A stretch of DNA of 64,000 nt from Corynebacterium ulceribovis DSM 45146 (GTDB lineage Bacteria; Actinomycetota; Actinomycetes; Mycobacteriales; Mycobacteriaceae). The translations under genes and the position numbers were made by a program. Positions 36,201 through 46,131 of the stretch are shown piece after piece; the first letter of the stretch is position 1, and each line of letters begins with the position of its first letter. Under the pieces are notes generated by a model that searched no databases, was not told where the DNA came from, and worked only from the letters and a program-made list of their open reading frames with translations. The DNA lies in assembly GCF_000372445.1 (NCBI RefSeq), contig NZ_AQUY01000001.1, forward strand, positions 810,823 to 874,822, read 5' to 3'.

Positions 36201-37254
36201 CCAAAACAATCCGACGCCGACCTGTCGGGTGAAAAACCTTGTGCTGGTCCTGATTTGATAGCCGACCATACAGCGGCACAATGTCGATATTCGACCACAT
36301 CCGACCAGCCCGACCTTCCATGGCCTCTTTGGTTTCTCGGATGTCAGCTTCACCGGCAAAAAACGCCAGAATATCGCCGTCGCCTTCGCGCATCAGTTCT
36401 TCGCAAGCAGCTATGACCCCGTCGGTCTGGTCCAATTCGTCAACAAGCTTGCCTTCGTCATCAAGCACCTCCAACGGCCGGTAGCGGACCTCGACGGGGT
36501 AGGTGCGGCCGGAGACTTCGATGATGGGGGCGGGTGTGCCGTCGGCGTCGGCGAAGTGGTTCGCGAAACGTTCCGGGTCGATAGTTGCCGAGGTAATGAC
36601 GAGCTTCAAATCCGGCCGCTTGGGCAATAATTCACGGAAGTAGCCGAGGAGGAAGTCGATGTTAAGGCTACGTTCATGCGCCTCGTCGATGATGATGGTG
36701 TCGTACTGATTCAGGTAGCGGTCCCGCTGAATTTCGGCGAGCAAAATACCGTCGGTCATCAGTTTGATGGCTGTGGAATCACTGACCTTGTCATCAAAGC
36801 GGATGGCGTAACCGACAGTCTGGCCAATCTGCTCCCCAAGCTCATTGGCAATGCGCTCGGCGACCGACCGGGCTGCCAACCGTCGTGGCTGGGTGTGCCC
36901 AATTCGGCCGCGTAGACCACGGCCGACATCCAGACAGATCTTCGGAATCTGCGTTGTTTTACCCGAACCAGTCTCACCAGCGATGATGACAACTTGGTGG
37001 TCGGCGATGGCATCTGCGATATCCGTGCGCTTGCCAGAGACCGGCAGTTCCTCCGGGTAGGAAATCTCCGGAAATGCGTCCTTCCGCGCCACTAGTTTCG
37101 CTGCGGCTGCGTCAATGTCGGTGGCAATGGCCGCTAATGCCGTGTCCGTGCTTGCCCGCCGGAGCCGGTTGCGGAAGGCCCGTTCGTCGACGGCAGAGAC
37201 TTCAGACAAACGGTTAAACAATTGCTTTTTGACGGCACGGGTGTTGTTGCTCAT
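33283..37254 (-). CDS. hrpA: ATP-dependent RNA helicase HrpA
   Basis: A 1,323-residue DEAH-box helicase, the usual length for HrpA. Near the N-terminus are Walker [11 protein letters not shown] (about residues 90-99), the DEAH box [10 protein letters not shown] and motif [12 protein letters not shown]; motif [10 protein letters not shown] follows near 405. The C-terminal half has HA2/OB regions and the DUF3418 domain. HrpA acts in ribosome-stall rescue and mRNA processing in other bacteria. The ATG at 37254 has a TATCCT -10-like hexamer 10 bases upstream on the minus strand and no binding site. Its 3' end lies 11 bases from the nrdR end, convergent. Confidence 0.94.
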   Translation of the reverse strand: MSNNTRAVKKQLFNRLSEVSAVDERAFRNRLRRASTDTALAAIATDIDAAAAKLVARKDAFPEISYPEELPVSGKRTDIADAIADHQVVIIAGETGSGKTTQIPKICLDVGRGLRGRIGHTQPRRLAARSVAERIANELGEQIGQTVGYAIRFDDKVSDSTAIKLMTDGILLAEIQRDRYLNQYDTIIIDEAHERSLNIDFLLGYFRELLPKRPDLKLVITSATIDPERFANHFADADGTPAPIIEVSGRTYPVEVRYRPLEVLDDEGKLVDELDQTDGVIAACEELMREGDGDILAFFAGEADIRETKEAMEGRAGRMWSNIDIVPLYGRLSNQDQHKVFHPTGRRRIVLATNIAETSLTVPGIHYVVDTGLARISRYSVRTKVQRLPIEPISQASANQRSGRSGRIADGIAIRLYSEQDFRTRDEFTDPEILRTNLASVILQMAALRLGDITQFPFVQAPDFKAIKDGLGLLTELGAIAEPQSGSHKQPSRKQPAADRRVQGAAANSPRLTDVGRDLARLPVDPRMARILVEAHRNGSLHQVLTIVAALCIQDVRERPTEFQAQADQLHARFKDKDSDFAAYLNLWDYLQTKRRELSGNQFRKLCKREYLHYIRVREWMDLVRQLSQVIRQLGWSYSTAAADPTLINQALLSGLLSHIGMRAPEGKMFRGARNTEFLVHPASALSKKPPQYVMAAELVETSRLFARDCARIEPKWVEELAADQLKYQYSEPHWSTKQAAAMATEKATLFGVPIIDDREVAYDKVDPVAARDMFIRHALVGGEWQTHHKFFAHNRQLLAEAAELEDKARRRDIVVDDDALFAFYDAKLPASCTTGIRFDRWWKRTRQKSPELLNFDPQKLVNPDSAGVDGQDFPDVWQQADHSLPLSYNFEPGAHNDGVTVTIPLASLASMEARGFDWQVPGLREELATALIRSLPKAQRKHIVPAPDFAAAALARMTPYQGDFADALAEALRSLGAGGLTASMFDPTQLPPHLRINFAVTGKRGKVIDEDRDFVALRSRQKAALTSAVSSTANEESPAVAVWTADNLGDIPESVHTSVAGHPVTVYPALQATRDGVKVQRFPTKADADVSMFAATLTMLLREIVVKPQSMIKGLPLQQRVAAESWPHGGVTALVEDCRVAVVKDLLIAAGGPMRSPTEFAKFLQETKPKVPGQVRQLVVALAPAAVRYQRVAGQLAQWTGPAIEDMSAQLAFLLPPQAVTKYGWSRLRHLDRYLHGMEVRLEDMGRDPDRDGDLEDQAVAVEQALDKKLAQLPKGFAGSEKALAVRWMMQEFRVSLFAQRLGTAGSISAARISKAINKLPQ

Positions 37255-37381
37255 GAGAACTACCAGGATAGCCCGGGTGGGAAGTCGGGCGGTAGTTAGC
37301 AAGAATTTTTTGTAAAACGCTGACAACTGTGCGCAATCGGTTTAGTTTCGCATGAAAACATACTCGCTTACGGGGAGACGC

Positions 37382-39322
37382 ATGCCGCAGCCAGATAGCC
37401 AACCGCCACACGAAGACACCGCCACACCCAACACCGACCTGCCGACCTTCGCACCCACGAGGCGCAGCATGCTCTACGGCACCGGCATCGGAGCCGCATC
37501 GATGGTCGCAGGACAGATCAGCCGCTCACTGCCAGGAGCCGCAACCGCCAGTGCACAAACCGAACCAACCTCGGCAGCTAACCCAACTATGCACGCCGGC
37601 TGAGGTATCGCCGATATGACCGGTGAACCACTGGGCGTCGGTATGAACGGGTACGCAGTGATGGAATAAACCACCACCGGTCTAGCGCAACGGCAATACG
37701 CCCGTACCATCATCCTCGGCCAACCAGACGGCAACCGAGTTGTTCTCACCGTCGCTGACCTCGGACTCATGTTCCAAAGCATCCACCTGGAAGTGCTGCG
37801 CCGACTCCGCGCAGAGTTCGGCGACCGCTACCACCAAGCAAACGTACTGCTCAGCGCTTCGCACACGCACGCCGGTCCCGGTGGTACCAGTGGCCATGCC
37901 ATGGTCAACCTCACGACATTCGGCTTTCGGCCAGTGACATTTGAAGCCACCATCGCCGGCATTGTCGAATCAATTCGCCGAGCTGACCGCGACTTTCAGC
38001 CAACTACCGTCAGTGTCAGCCACAGCGATGTCCCGGGATTGGTTCGAAACCGATCCATAGAAGCTTTTCGACGGAACCCGCCAGCTGAGCAGCAGCGCTT
38101 CCCACACGGGGTCAACAATTCGTCACTAAGCCTGCATTTGCACCGCAATGGCACCCACGTCGGGGTGATGAACTGGTTTGCCATCCACCCAACCCAACTG
38201 CCGCCATCTAATACGCGGATTCATGGGGACAATAAGGGCGCCGCCGCATGGGTGACCGAACACAACAATGGCGTGGACCATACAGACTTAGGGCACGCCC
38301 CATTTGTGGCGGCCTATGCACAGTCCACACCCGGCGATATTTCCGGCAACACTGCCTTACAGCCTGGCACTGGGCTGGGAAACAACCCGGAAGAAAACAC
38401 GTGGATTGTCGGCAACCGACTTGCCGAAGACGTCCGAGCGAGCGCTACTGCTGGAAAAACCGTCTCGGGCGCGGTCAGCTGGCGCTATGCCTGGCGCGAT
38501 ATGGCAGCGCAACGTGTCCCCGGCCGGTGGACCGCTGATGGTAAACCTGGCACCACCGGTCCCGCAATCCTCGGCGCCGCATTCGCCGTGTCCTCACAGG
38601 AAGATGGTGGCGGAGTGGAATGGTTGCCGTTGAACGAAGGCGAACGCGGCGGCAACCCACTAGTGGCGCAACTGACTGGCGTGATGGTGCCGCCAGAGGT
38701 GAAGGCCTACCAACATCCGAAGCAGGGGTACACCTCGGGCTATGGCCACTACGTCACCACGCCCGAAGAGTATGAGCAGCAAGATTACGAAGGCGGCGCG
38801 ACGCCATTTGGTCGGCATCAGCTTCCGGCTACACAAATGATCTTCCATGAACTAGCCACCGCACTGGCGCAGGACAAGCCGGTGAATTCTGGTCAGCCAG
38901 CAGGAGACCTCACCGGAAAGATTCCGGCGGCGCCAGCTGGTGGCCCACGGGTGGATGCACCACTGCCTGGCCGACGCTACGGTGACAGTCTGAAGCGGAT
39001 AGCTGGGGTGCGCCGCGGCGAACCAGTCGTTGCCGAATTCTGCGCAGCCAACCCCAACAACAACATTCGGCATGGGGATACTTACGTCCGCATTGAACGA
39101 AAAGAGGGCAGTGGCTGGACCACGGTGGCCACCGACAACTACTGGTCAGTGCGGGTGGCTTTCCGGGTGCAGGCCCTTGCGGTCACTAGCAGGGTGACGT
39201 GGTCAACCCATGCGGGCAACGCGCCGGGCCGCTACCGAATCCGCTACTTCGGTGATTGGCGGGACCTGGGCGGCAAAACGCACCCATTTGTCGGCGTCAC
39301 CAACGAATTCGACGTGCGCTAG
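37382..39322 (+). pseudogene. Neutral ceramidase with Tat signal, interrupted by two in-frame stops
   Basis: One continuous frame encodes a neutral/alkaline non-lysosomal ceramidase. It starts at ATG 37382 (GGGGAG 5 bases upstream) with a Tat signal (TRRSMLYG, then a hydrophobic stretch and an Ala-rich end). Two stops break it: TGA at 37601-37603 and TAA at 37667-37669; between and after them the reading is good ceramidase sequence (GIADMTGEPLGVGMNGY, then TTTGLAQRQYARTIILG). The HTHAGPGG metal motif, FAIHPT and the catalytic region STPGDISGNT are intact downstream, to a full-length C-terminal domain. The stops sit where family members have Arg and Gln, so both fit C-to-T changes (CGA to TGA, CAA to TAA). 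A product from an internal ATG at 37769 would lack secretion and the N-terminal sites. If functional, the enzyme would cleave host ceramides. Confidence 0.88.
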
Positions 39323-39331
39323 CTAGCGTCG

Positions 39332-41869
39332 CTAGTTCTGTTCCACCTGCAGGCTACGCAAGCGGACTTCGCCATGCTCGTCGGATGCGGCAAGGTCGAC
39401 TTCACCAACAAAAGCGAAACTATTGTCGCCTTCCGGGTCCTTCAGAATCTGCCGGACTCGCCAGACCTCTGGTCCTTCCTCCACCTGGAAGAAGCTGCCG
39501 CCGCGCGCAGCCTGCCCAGTATCAATGTCAGCGTACTGGTCAAAGTAATCGTCCATAGCGGCGCCCCAATCTGGTACGTCCTCGAGGTACTCGTCCAGCA
39601 CCGCCAGGTCGTCTTCCTTCTCCCAGGCAAACATTTCCACATGGCGGAAGAAGAGGTTGCGCACCATGATCCGGAAGGCACGCTTGTTACCGGTCAGTGG
39701 TCGGTCTGGTTCCTGCCCAAAGGCCTGCTCGCGGGCCAACGTTTCCGCGTCCACTGGCTTATCTGGGTCAGCCATCTGTGCCCATTCATCCACCAGCGAC
39801 GAGTCCACCTGGTGGATAAGCTCACCGAGCCATTCGACAATGTCATCAAGCTCTTCGGTGTAGTAGGCATCCGGCACTGTCTTTGCAAGCGTGCGCCACG
39901 CATCGGTGAGGTAGCGCAGCACCACACCTTCACTCCGGCCGACCCCATAGGTGGCAATGACATCGGAGAAGGTCATGCCATGTTCAACCATGTCGCGCAC
40001 CACGGACTTCGGCGACAAGTAAAACTCACGCGCCCACGGGTGGCCTTCGACGAATGTGTTGTAGGCAGCGTCAAGTTCCTCAGCTAGCGGCTGTGGCCAG
40101 GTGACGTCTTCAATAATGGACATCCGGTCGGTGTAATCGACCCCTTCTGCCTTGAGTGCCTCAATTTCCTCGCCGCGTTCCTTCTTCTGCTGCGCCTGCA
40201 GCAGCTGGCGTGGGTCATCGAGCACTGCCTCCATCACACTGATGACATCCAGCGTGAAGGTATCCGATTCCTTATCCAACAGTTCCAAGGCAGCCAGCGC
40301 GAATGGGGACAGCGGCTGGTTCAGCGCAAAGTCCAGCGGCAAATCTTCCACGACCCGCACGGTGCGGCCCGTGTCGTCAGGGGTGTCCAGCTTTTCAATC
40401 ACCCCGGCGTTAAGCAGCCCACGGTAGTACTCGATAGCCGTCAAAATATGCTTATTTTGCTGGGTGCGGGTGTCGTGGTTGGACCGCAGCAGGTGCTTCA
40501 TATGGGCGAAACCATCGCCCGGACGCTCAATGACGTTCAGCAGCAGCGAGTTCGTCACCTCAAACCGAGACACCATCGGTTCCGGGTCGGCATCGATGAG
40601 CCGTTCATACGTCGAGTCCGACCACGTCACCTCGCCCTTCGGCACGGACTTCAGCCGCAGCTTTTTCTTCTTCTTCGGGTCGTCGCCAGCGCGCTTGCGC
40701 AGCTTTGCGTTTTCAATCTCATGCTCCGGCGCTTCAATAACCACGGTGCCTTCGGTGTCGTAACCGGCACGCCCGGCGCGGCCAGCAATCTGATGAAACT
40801 CACGAGAGGTGACAATGCGCTGCCGCACGCCGTCGTACTTCGCCAGACCCGTCATCAGCACCGTTCGAATCGGCACATTAATGCCCACCCCGAGGGTGTC
40901 CGTGCCACAGATCACTTTGAGCAGGCCGGTTTGAGAGAGCTTTTCGACGAGTCGGCGGTACTTCGGAAGCATGCCCGCATGGTGCACACCAATACCGCGC
41001 CGGACGAGCTTGGACAGGGTACGTCCGAATGGGGAAGTGAAGCGGAAGTCACCGATCTCCTCGGCAATCTTCGCCTTTTCTTCCTTCGTCACCAGCGTCA
41101 TGCTGGTCAGGGCCTGAGCCCGTTCGGTTGCCTCCCGCTGGGAAAAATGCACCACGTAGATCGGTGCTTTACCCTGCTCAAGCAGGTTTTCAATGGTGTC
41201 GTGCACAGGCGTGTAGACATAGTGGAAGTCCAACGGGACTGGTCGGATAGCGCCGGCAACCAAGTCGGTGTCGCGGCCGGTGCGAGCGGTCAAATCCTTG
41301 GACAGGTCACTGGTATCGCCCAATGTGGCAGACATCAGCAGGAACTGCGCCTTTGGTAGCTCGAGCAGTGGTACCTGCCATGCCCAGCCGCGGTCTGGAT
41401 CGGAGTAGTAGTGGAACTCGTCCATGACCACTTGCTGCACATCAGCTTCGGAGCCTTGCCGCAGTGCAATGTTGGCCAATACTTCAGCGGTGGCGCAAAT
41501 GATCGGTGCTTTGCCATTGACGGTGGCATCGCCAGTCATCATGCCCACATTGTCGGCGCCGAAAACCTCACATAGTGCGAAGAACTTCTCGCTGACCAGT
41601 GCCTTAATCGGGGCCGTGTAAAAGCTGCGCTGTTTGCGGGCTAGGGCGATAAAGTGCGCGGCAATCGCCACCATGGATTTACCGGAACCGGTTGGGGTGG
41701 CCAAGATGACATTGTTCTCGGCGAGGATGCCTAAAGATGCTTCCTCCTGCGCAGGGTAAAGCGCAATCCCATTCGCTTTTGTCCATGCGAGGAAAGAATC
41801 GAAGATCGCTTCATCAATGAGCGACTCCGGAACGTCAGCTAAATCTGGCAGCATCTGAGAAAGGTTCAC
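39332..41869 (-). CDS. DEAD/DEAH-type helicase with DUF3516 C-terminal domain
   Basis: An 845-residue SF2 helicase of the actinobacterial DUF3516 group. It has the Q-motif-like YPAQEE, Walker A ATPTGSGKS (about residues 58-66), motif II as DEFH rather than DEAH (about 151), SATLGD (motif III), and motif VI QIAGRAGRAGYDTEG (about 368-382). The C-terminal DUF3516 domain starts near residue 400 after a KKKKKLRLK stretch. It resembles Ski2/Mtr4-like RNA helicases, but its substrate is not established. It converges on the ceramidase pseudogene with 9 bases between and lies 61 bases after the PAC2 gene. Confidence 0.88.
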   Translation of the reverse strand: MNLSQMLPDLADVPESLIDEAIFDSFLAWTKANGIALYPAQEEASLGILAENNVILATPTGSGKSMVAIAAHFIALARKQRSFYTAPIKALVSEKFFALCEVFGADNVGMMTGDATVNGKAPIICATAEVLANIALRQGSEADVQQVVMDEFHYYSDPDRGWAWQVPLLELPKAQFLLMSATLGDTSDLSKDLTARTGRDTDLVAGAIRPVPLDFHYVYTPVHDTIENLLEQGKAPIYVVHFSQREATERAQALTSMTLVTKEEKAKIAEEIGDFRFTSPFGRTLSKLVRRGIGVHHAGMLPKYRRLVEKLSQTGLLKVICGTDTLGVGINVPIRTVLMTGLAKYDGVRQRIVTSREFHQIAGRAGRAGYDTEGTVVIEAPEHEIENAKLRKRAGDDPKKKKKLRLKSVPKGEVTWSDSTYERLIDADPEPMVSRFEVTNSLLLNVIERPGDGFAHMKHLLRSNHDTRTQQNKHILTAIEYYRGLLNAGVIEKLDTPDDTGRTVRVVEDLPLDFALNQPLSPFALAALELLDKESDTFTLDVISVMEAVLDDPRQLLQAQQKKERGEEIEALKAEGVDYTDRMSIIEDVTWPQPLAEELDAAYNTFVEGHPWAREFYLSPKSVVRDMVEHGMTFSDVIATYGVGRSEGVVLRYLTDAWRTLAKTVPDAYYTEELDDIVEWLGELIHQVDSSLVDEWAQMADPDKPVDAETLAREQAFGQEPDRPLTGNKRAFRIMVRNLFFRHVEMFAWEKEDDLAVLDEYLEDVPDWGAAMDDYFDQYADIDTGQAARGGSFFQVEEGPEVWRVRQILKDPEGDNSFAFVGEVDLAASDEHGEVRLRSLQVEQN

Positions 41870-41930
41870 TCCCTCAGGGTAACTGAGCCGCCAGACAAGC
41901 CGCGCTACTGATTGTCGCTAGTGCTGCTAG

Positions 41931-42899
41931 CTACTGATTCTCACCAGGGTCGCGTTCCGCCAAGAACCGCTCAAACTCAGCGCCCAATTCCTCGCCGGAC
42001 GGCACCTGTCCGTCATCAAGCAATGGGTTCGACCGCAATTCCTTCAGCCGCGCCGACTCCTCGTCGTACTGCTGCTCCAGAATCTGCACCACCGCGGCAA
42101 CTTCCTGGTTCTCTTCAGTCAGCTCCGCCAGCTGCTCAAGCGAACGCTCGGCGTCCTTCTCAATCGCCCCCAGCGGAAGCGACAAATCCGCCAGTTTGCT
42201 GACGCCCTCCAGCAGCCGCAAAATCGCCTCCGGATACTCTGAACCGGAAACATAGTGTGGCACATGTGCAGTCAAGCCGACCGTGTTGCGGCCGCGCGCG
42301 CCAATTGCGGACTCAATCTGTAGACTTGCCGCGCCCGGCACCTGCATCTGGATTGGCCAGGAATGGAAATTCTGCACCGATTTGCGGTCCGTGCCGTGAG
42401 CAGTGATCACCATCGGGCGGGTATGCGGCACCGTCATCGGCGCAGCATAAAGCGAAATCGCTTCGGCAACATCAAACCGGTCCGCCAAGTCAGCGACCGC
42501 ACCGGCGAATGCGTCCCACCGCAGGTCCGGTTCGGGGCCGGACAGCAACAAAAATGGGTGACCTTCAGTGTCGCGGAGCACATGCAGGGACAGGTTCAGC
42601 TTGTCAATGTCCACCACCTTGGAATCGGCGATGGTCACTGCTGGTCGCCGCGAACGGTAGTCCATCAGTTCGTCATTATTGAACGTGGCGATTGGCCGAC
42701 TATCCAACGCATCGAGCAAGTGCTGCGCGGAGCGGGTTACTGCGTGACCTGCGTCTGCGTAGCCCTGCAGCGCGATCACCATTGTCACACCATTGTCGGA
42801 AGAACCAACCTCCGGTGATGGGAATTCCATTTCGTACATGGCACCCGCACCGTCCTTCTTCCGCTCATCGAAGTGGCGGTACGAATCATTGTCGTGCAT
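41931..42899 (-). CDS. PAC2 family protein
   Basis: A 322-residue protein of the PAC2 (proteasome assembly chaperone 2-like) family, which in actinobacteria is linked by context to proteasome or ATP-grasp neighbours but lacks a proven role. Visible features are VIALQGYADAGHAVTRSAQHLL (about residues 42-63), a LSGPEPDLRWDAFA segment and GLTAHVPHYVSGSEYPEA (about 212-229). The C-terminus is a charged coiled coil. The ATG at 42899 has AAGGAGGGG 7 bases upstream, a very strong site. No proteasome genes are in the window. Confidence 0.85.
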   Translation of the reverse strand: MHDNDSYRHFDERKKDGAGAMYEMEFPSPEVGSSDNGVTMVIALQGYADAGHAVTRSAQHLLDALDSRPIATFNNDELMDYRSRRPAVTIADSKVVDIDKLNLSLHVLRDTEGHPFLLLSGPEPDLRWDAFAGAVADLADRFDVAEAISLYAAPMTVPHTRPMVITAHGTDRKSVQNFHSWPIQMQVPGAASLQIESAIGARGRNTVGLTAHVPHYVSGSEYPEAILRLLEGVSKLADLSLPLGAIEKDAERSLEQLAELTEENQEVAAVVQILEQQYDEESARLKELRSNPLLDDGQVPSGEELGAEFERFLAERDPGENQ

Positions 42900-43068
42900 A
42901 TCGCACCCCTCCTTTTCGCCAAAGTCTACTCACAACAACACCGCCAGCCCGGTAGGTATTCCGAAACCTTGTTTGGAAAACTCCACAGCGTGACGGTTAT
43001 CCCCAGGTGTGCGCGGTGCGGCCGAATTTTTCGACGGGTATGTCCGCGGGCTCGGTCACAGTAAGGCC

Positions 43069-44154
43069 ATGACTTACTCCGATGCGCCGAACCCTGACCG
43101 TTTCAACTTCCGCAACCCTGCTGACACCTTCGCCAATATCCCTGGAATTTTAGGCTATTTCCCCAAGGAAAAGGTAATCCTGGTCACCGCGACAGACAGT
43201 GGCTACCTGCCCGGCCCCGTGCTTTCCCGCCCCATTGACGGGTTGGACGCCCCAGACCTATTAGATGCGACCGCAGATGTGTTGCGCGCCGAGGGGGTGA
43301 CGGATGTGCACATTTACTTTGTGACGAAAGCGGTACAAACCGAGCAGTGTTCCTACCTCATGTGGCTTGCTGCCGTGCTGCGCAATTGGCTGGCTGACAG
43401 TGGCATTGAGGTCGGTGAAGTTTTCGCCGCGGACATTATCTCGACTGGGCGTCGATTTATCTCACTGACCAACCCGAATAGTGGCGGCACAATCGCAGAA
43501 GTGGAACGTTCCTGGTCAGCTCGCCGCGCAGATCAAGCTGGCGAACCCATCGCTGGGTCAAAAACGGAGTTGGATCGACGGTTCCAGGTACGCCCACCGT
43601 CGGTAGACGGCAGTTGGGAACGGCTAGTGCGGCAGGTCCTGTCCGAATGCATTGCGACGGTAGCAGCGCAGCTACACCCAAGTGCTCCGTCGGCACCAAA
43701 CTCATTGCTGTGCGACGCCATGAGCCAAACCGGAGCTGTGCTGGCCAACATCGACGAAGGCGGACTGAATATCACCGAGCTGCACCAAGACACTGAAGCA
43801 TTGCGGGCATTGCTGTTGCCGCTGACGCACACCACACTGCGGGACATGCTTTTTGCGCTGTGTAATTCACCATTGCGGGCCACCGCGCGGGAGACCTGGC
43901 TGGAGCTGGCGCGGCTAACTACCGACCATGTCCGCGCCAACGCTCTGGTGCTCTATGCCGTGGAGCGTTTCGAGTGTGGGGCAGAAGGGGTAGGCCATGC
44001 GGCTCTGGCAGCGGCGTTGGCTGCCGCACCGGAACATCGGTTGGCGCAGCTGATTCAAACTGCGTTGGTATACGACGACATCAGTGGGGTAGTCGGTGGG
44101 ATGATCGCTACGTCGTCTGAACTGGTGGAAACTGCCACTGAACTAGCTAGCTGA
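43069..44154 (+). CDS. DUF4192 domain-containing protein
   Basis: A 361-residue protein with the DUF4192 pattern: NPADTFANIPGILGYFPKEKVILVTA at the N-terminus, then HIYFVTKAVQTEQCSYLMWLAAVL, and an Ala-rich helical C-terminus. The family is restricted mainly to actinobacteria and has no known function. I chose ATG 43069, where family homology begins; the frame opens at GTG 43009, but those 20 residues are unlike the family. A weak CACAGT hexamer lies 6 bases ahead of the ATG, and an AAGG is too close to be ideal. Confidence 0.8.
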   Translation: MTYSDAPNPDRFNFRNPADTFANIPGILGYFPKEKVILVTATDSGYLPGPVLSRPIDGLDAPDLLDATADVLRAEGVTDVHIYFVTKAVQTEQCSYLMWLAAVLRNWLADSGIEVGEVFAADIISTGRRFISLTNPNSGGTIAEVERSWSARRADQAGEPIAGSKTELDRRFQVRPPSVDGSWERLVRQVLSECIATVAAQLHPSAPSAPNSLLCDAMSQTGAVLANIDEGGLNITELHQDTEALRALLLPLTHTTLRDMLFALCNSPLRATARETWLELARLTTDHVRANALVLYAVERFECGAEGVGHAALAAALAAAPEHRLAQLIQTALVYDDISGVVGGMIATSSELVETATELAS

Positions 44155-44224
44155 CTTTGGTTGTCGCCTGGTCCGGAACTTGGCTTGTCACGGGGCGAGC
44201 CCAACTAGGCAGCGGCAGCCACGG

Positions 44225-45214
44225 CTATCGGACGCGTTTAGCCGAATGAGCACGGTCGCCCAAGTCCGCCGTAAACCGCCAAGCATCGGAGACAATGGTT
44301 TCCAGATCCGTGCGCTGTGGGCGCCAGCCCAGCTCCGCCATCGCCAGACGCGACGAGGCGATGAGGGTAGCGGGGTCACCAGCTCGGCGCGGGGCCACTT
44401 CTGCTGGGATAGGGTGCCCAGTCACTTCCCGGCAGGTTTCAATGACTTGGCGGACGGAGAAACCGTCACCAGAACCAAGGTTGAAGATGCGGTGTTCACC
44501 GGCACGATTCGATTTTAAAGCCAGCAGATGTGCGTCGGCGAGGTCTGCGACGTGGATGTAATCGCGGACGCAGGTGCCGTCTGGGGTTGGCCAGTCATCG
44601 CCGAACATAAAGATCTTGTCGCGGTGTCCCAGCGCAACTTGCAACACCAACGGAATCAAGTGGGTTTCTACTTCCCGGTTTTCCCCGAAATCCCCGTATG
44701 CCCCAGCGACGTTGAAGTAGCGCAAGCTCGTCGCACTGAGACCGTAGGCGGTGGCGTAGGAAGTGATGGCGTAGTCAATCGCCAGTTTGGTTGCACCATA
44801 CGGGTTCGTTGGTGCAGTTGGCATGGTCTCGGTAATCGGGACCTGTTCTGGTTCACCGTAGGTCGCTGCAGTGGAGGAAAACACCAAGTTGCCGGTGCCT
44901 GTTTCCCGCATCGCGTCAAGCAGTTTCAAGGTGGTGCCCACATTGGCATGCCAATAGTCGGCCGGTTTTTCCATCGACTCGCCGACCAGTGATCGAGCTG
45001 CAAAATGCATCACAGCGTCAAAGTGACCGTCACTAAGCACTGATGCGGCCAATTCACCGGCATCGCCTTCGATGAAGGTGGCATCAGCGGGTACAGCTGC
45101 GCGGTTACCGGTGGTCAAATTGTCGATAATGGTGACGTCGTGGCCGCGTTCAATCGCAATTGCTGCGCAGACGCTGCCAACATAGCCTGCACCGCCGGTG
45201 ACCAGAATCTTCAT
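44225..45214 (-). CDS. galE: UDP-glucose 4-epimerase
   Basis: A 329-residue short-chain dehydrogenase-fold enzyme that interconverts UDP-glucose and UDP-galactose with bound NAD, supplying galactose for arabinogalactan. It has the Rossmann GGAGYVGS (residues 7-14), the catalytic YGATKLA Tyr-Lys pair (about 139-145), an SSTAATYG segment and the C-terminal [16 protein letters not shown] is 9 bases before the ATG. It follows dtxR by 3 bases, the usual corynebacterial dtxR-galE pair, and so may be co-transcribed. Confidence 0.94.
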   Translation of the reverse strand: MKILVTGGAGYVGSVCAAIAIERGHDVTIIDNLTTGNRAAVPADATFIEGDAGELAASVLSDGHFDAVMHFAARSLVGESMEKPADYWHANVGTTLKLLDAMRETGTGNLVFSSTAATYGEPEQVPITETMPTAPTNPYGATKLAIDYAITSYATAYGLSATSLRYFNVAGAYGDFGENREVETHLIPLVLQVALGHRDKIFMFGDDWPTPDGTCVRDYIHVADLADAHLLALKSNRAGEHRIFNLGSGDGFSVRQVIETCREVTGHPIPAEVAPRRAGDPATLIASSRLAMAELGWRPQRTDLETIVSDAWRFTADLGDRAHSAKRVR

Positions 45215-45217
45215 CTG

Positions 45218-45904
45218 CTACTTCTCCTTCGACACGTCTACCGCGTGCCACAGTCGTTTTGGCAGCCGCACTTCACCGGCGTCCGTGGTCAAAATGGCAT
45301 CGTCGTGGGCAAATCGGACCGTAATGGTGTTGCCGGCGCAGACCTTTGCATCATGCAGCTCGTTCATCACAAGCGGGTCGGACTGCAGCAGCTCATGGAT
45401 AAGACGTACCGACACCGTATGTTCGGAAGCAGTGTCCAAATCCGCCAGACTTACGGTGCCGTTGCCTTCCATGGCCGCTGGTGTCAGCCCCAGCTTGTCG
45501 AGGCCTGGGATTGGGTTGCCGAATGGGCTGGTACCGGGGCGGCCAAGCACGTCAAAGAGTTTGCGCTCGACTTCTTCAGACATGACGTGTTCCCAGCGGC
45601 AGGCCTCATCGTGGACTTTGTCGAATTCCAGACCAATGATGTCGGTGAGCAGGCGTTCAGTCAGCCGGTGCTTGCGCATCACGGCGGTCGCTAAGCTCCG
45701 GCCTTCGGTGGTGAGCGCTAGGCTGCGGTCTTCTTTTACATGCAGCAGTCCGTCGCGTTCCATCCGTGCGACTGTTTGACTGACAGTAGGGCCGGACTGC
45801 TCCAGCCGTTCTGCGATTCGTGCCCGCAGCGGCAAAATGCCTTCTTCTTCCAACTCAAAAATGGTGCGAAGATACATCTCGGTTGTGTCGACGAGCTCCC
45901 TCAA
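45218..45904 (-). CDS. dtxR: Iron-dependent repressor DtxR
   Basis: A 228-residue metalloregulator closely matching C. diphtheriae DtxR: winged helix (LRARIAERLEQSGPTVSQTVARMERDGL, about residues 25-53), metal-binding helix with HRLTERLLTDIIG and CRWEHVMSEEVE (Cys about 102, His 106 region), and a C-terminal SH3-like domain (residues 145-225). With Fe2+ it represses iron-uptake genes. The start is TTG at 45902-45904, with AGAAAGG 7 bases ahead, and gives the correct N-terminus. galE follows after 3 bases. A sigB terminator lies upstream. Confidence 0.96.
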   Translation of the reverse strand: MRELVDTTEMYLRTIFELEEEGILPLRARIAERLEQSGPTVSQTVARMERDGLLHVKEDRSLALTTEGRSLATAVMRKHRLTERLLTDIIGLEFDKVHDEACRWEHVMSEEVERKLFDVLGRPGTSPFGNPIPGLDKLGLTPAAMEGNGTVSLADLDTASEHTVSVRLIHELLQSDPLVMNELHDAKVCAGNTITVRFAHDDAILTTDAGEVRLPKRLWHAVDVSKEK

Positions 45905-46006
45905 GACGATGCCTTTCTACAAACAGTGATGCATCGAGCTTACCTAGTCGGCAAAACAGTGGGGGAGTACACCGCCGCACGCGCGGCGAATGCGGCCTGT
46001 GGGGAT

Positions 46007-46051
46007 AAAAAACCACGAACCCGCCGAAGTAAAACAGCGACGGGCTCGTGG
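46007..46051 (-). terminator. Intrinsic terminator downstream of sigB
   Basis: On the minus strand CCACGAGCCCGTCG (46051-46038) pairs with CGGCGGGTTCGTGG (46026-46013), with a GU pair, then six T (46012-46007). It separates sigB from dtxR. Confidence 0.9.
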
Positions 46052-46105
46052 AAGCTTCAATGGCGTGTTGCTACGCGTCAGGGCTACTTGCGGTGACCTA
46101 TTTGA

Positions 46106-46131
46106 CGCGAGCTACTTAGCGCGAGCTACTT
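46106..46131. repeat. 14-bp tandem duplication across the sigB stop codon
   Basis: CGCGAGCTACTT occurs at 46106-46117 and again at 46120-46131, a 14-base period. The second copy contains the sigB stop (46126-46128); the first carries the same TAG just downstream. It looks like a small local duplication with no coding effect. Confidence 0.7.

Noticed and set aside
37769..39322. A separate functional gene starting at ATG 37769
   Set aside because: It is the in-frame remainder of the interrupted ceramidase, lacks a binding site and signal peptide, and misses the N-terminal part of the fold.
40448..41359. A 303-residue plus-strand frame opposite the DUF3516 helicase
   Set aside because: Antisense of conserved helicase motifs with no start signal.
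45938..45956. A DtxR-like box ahead of dtxR
   Set aside because: Only about 10 of 19 positions match the DtxR consensus, mainly one half; too weak to call.
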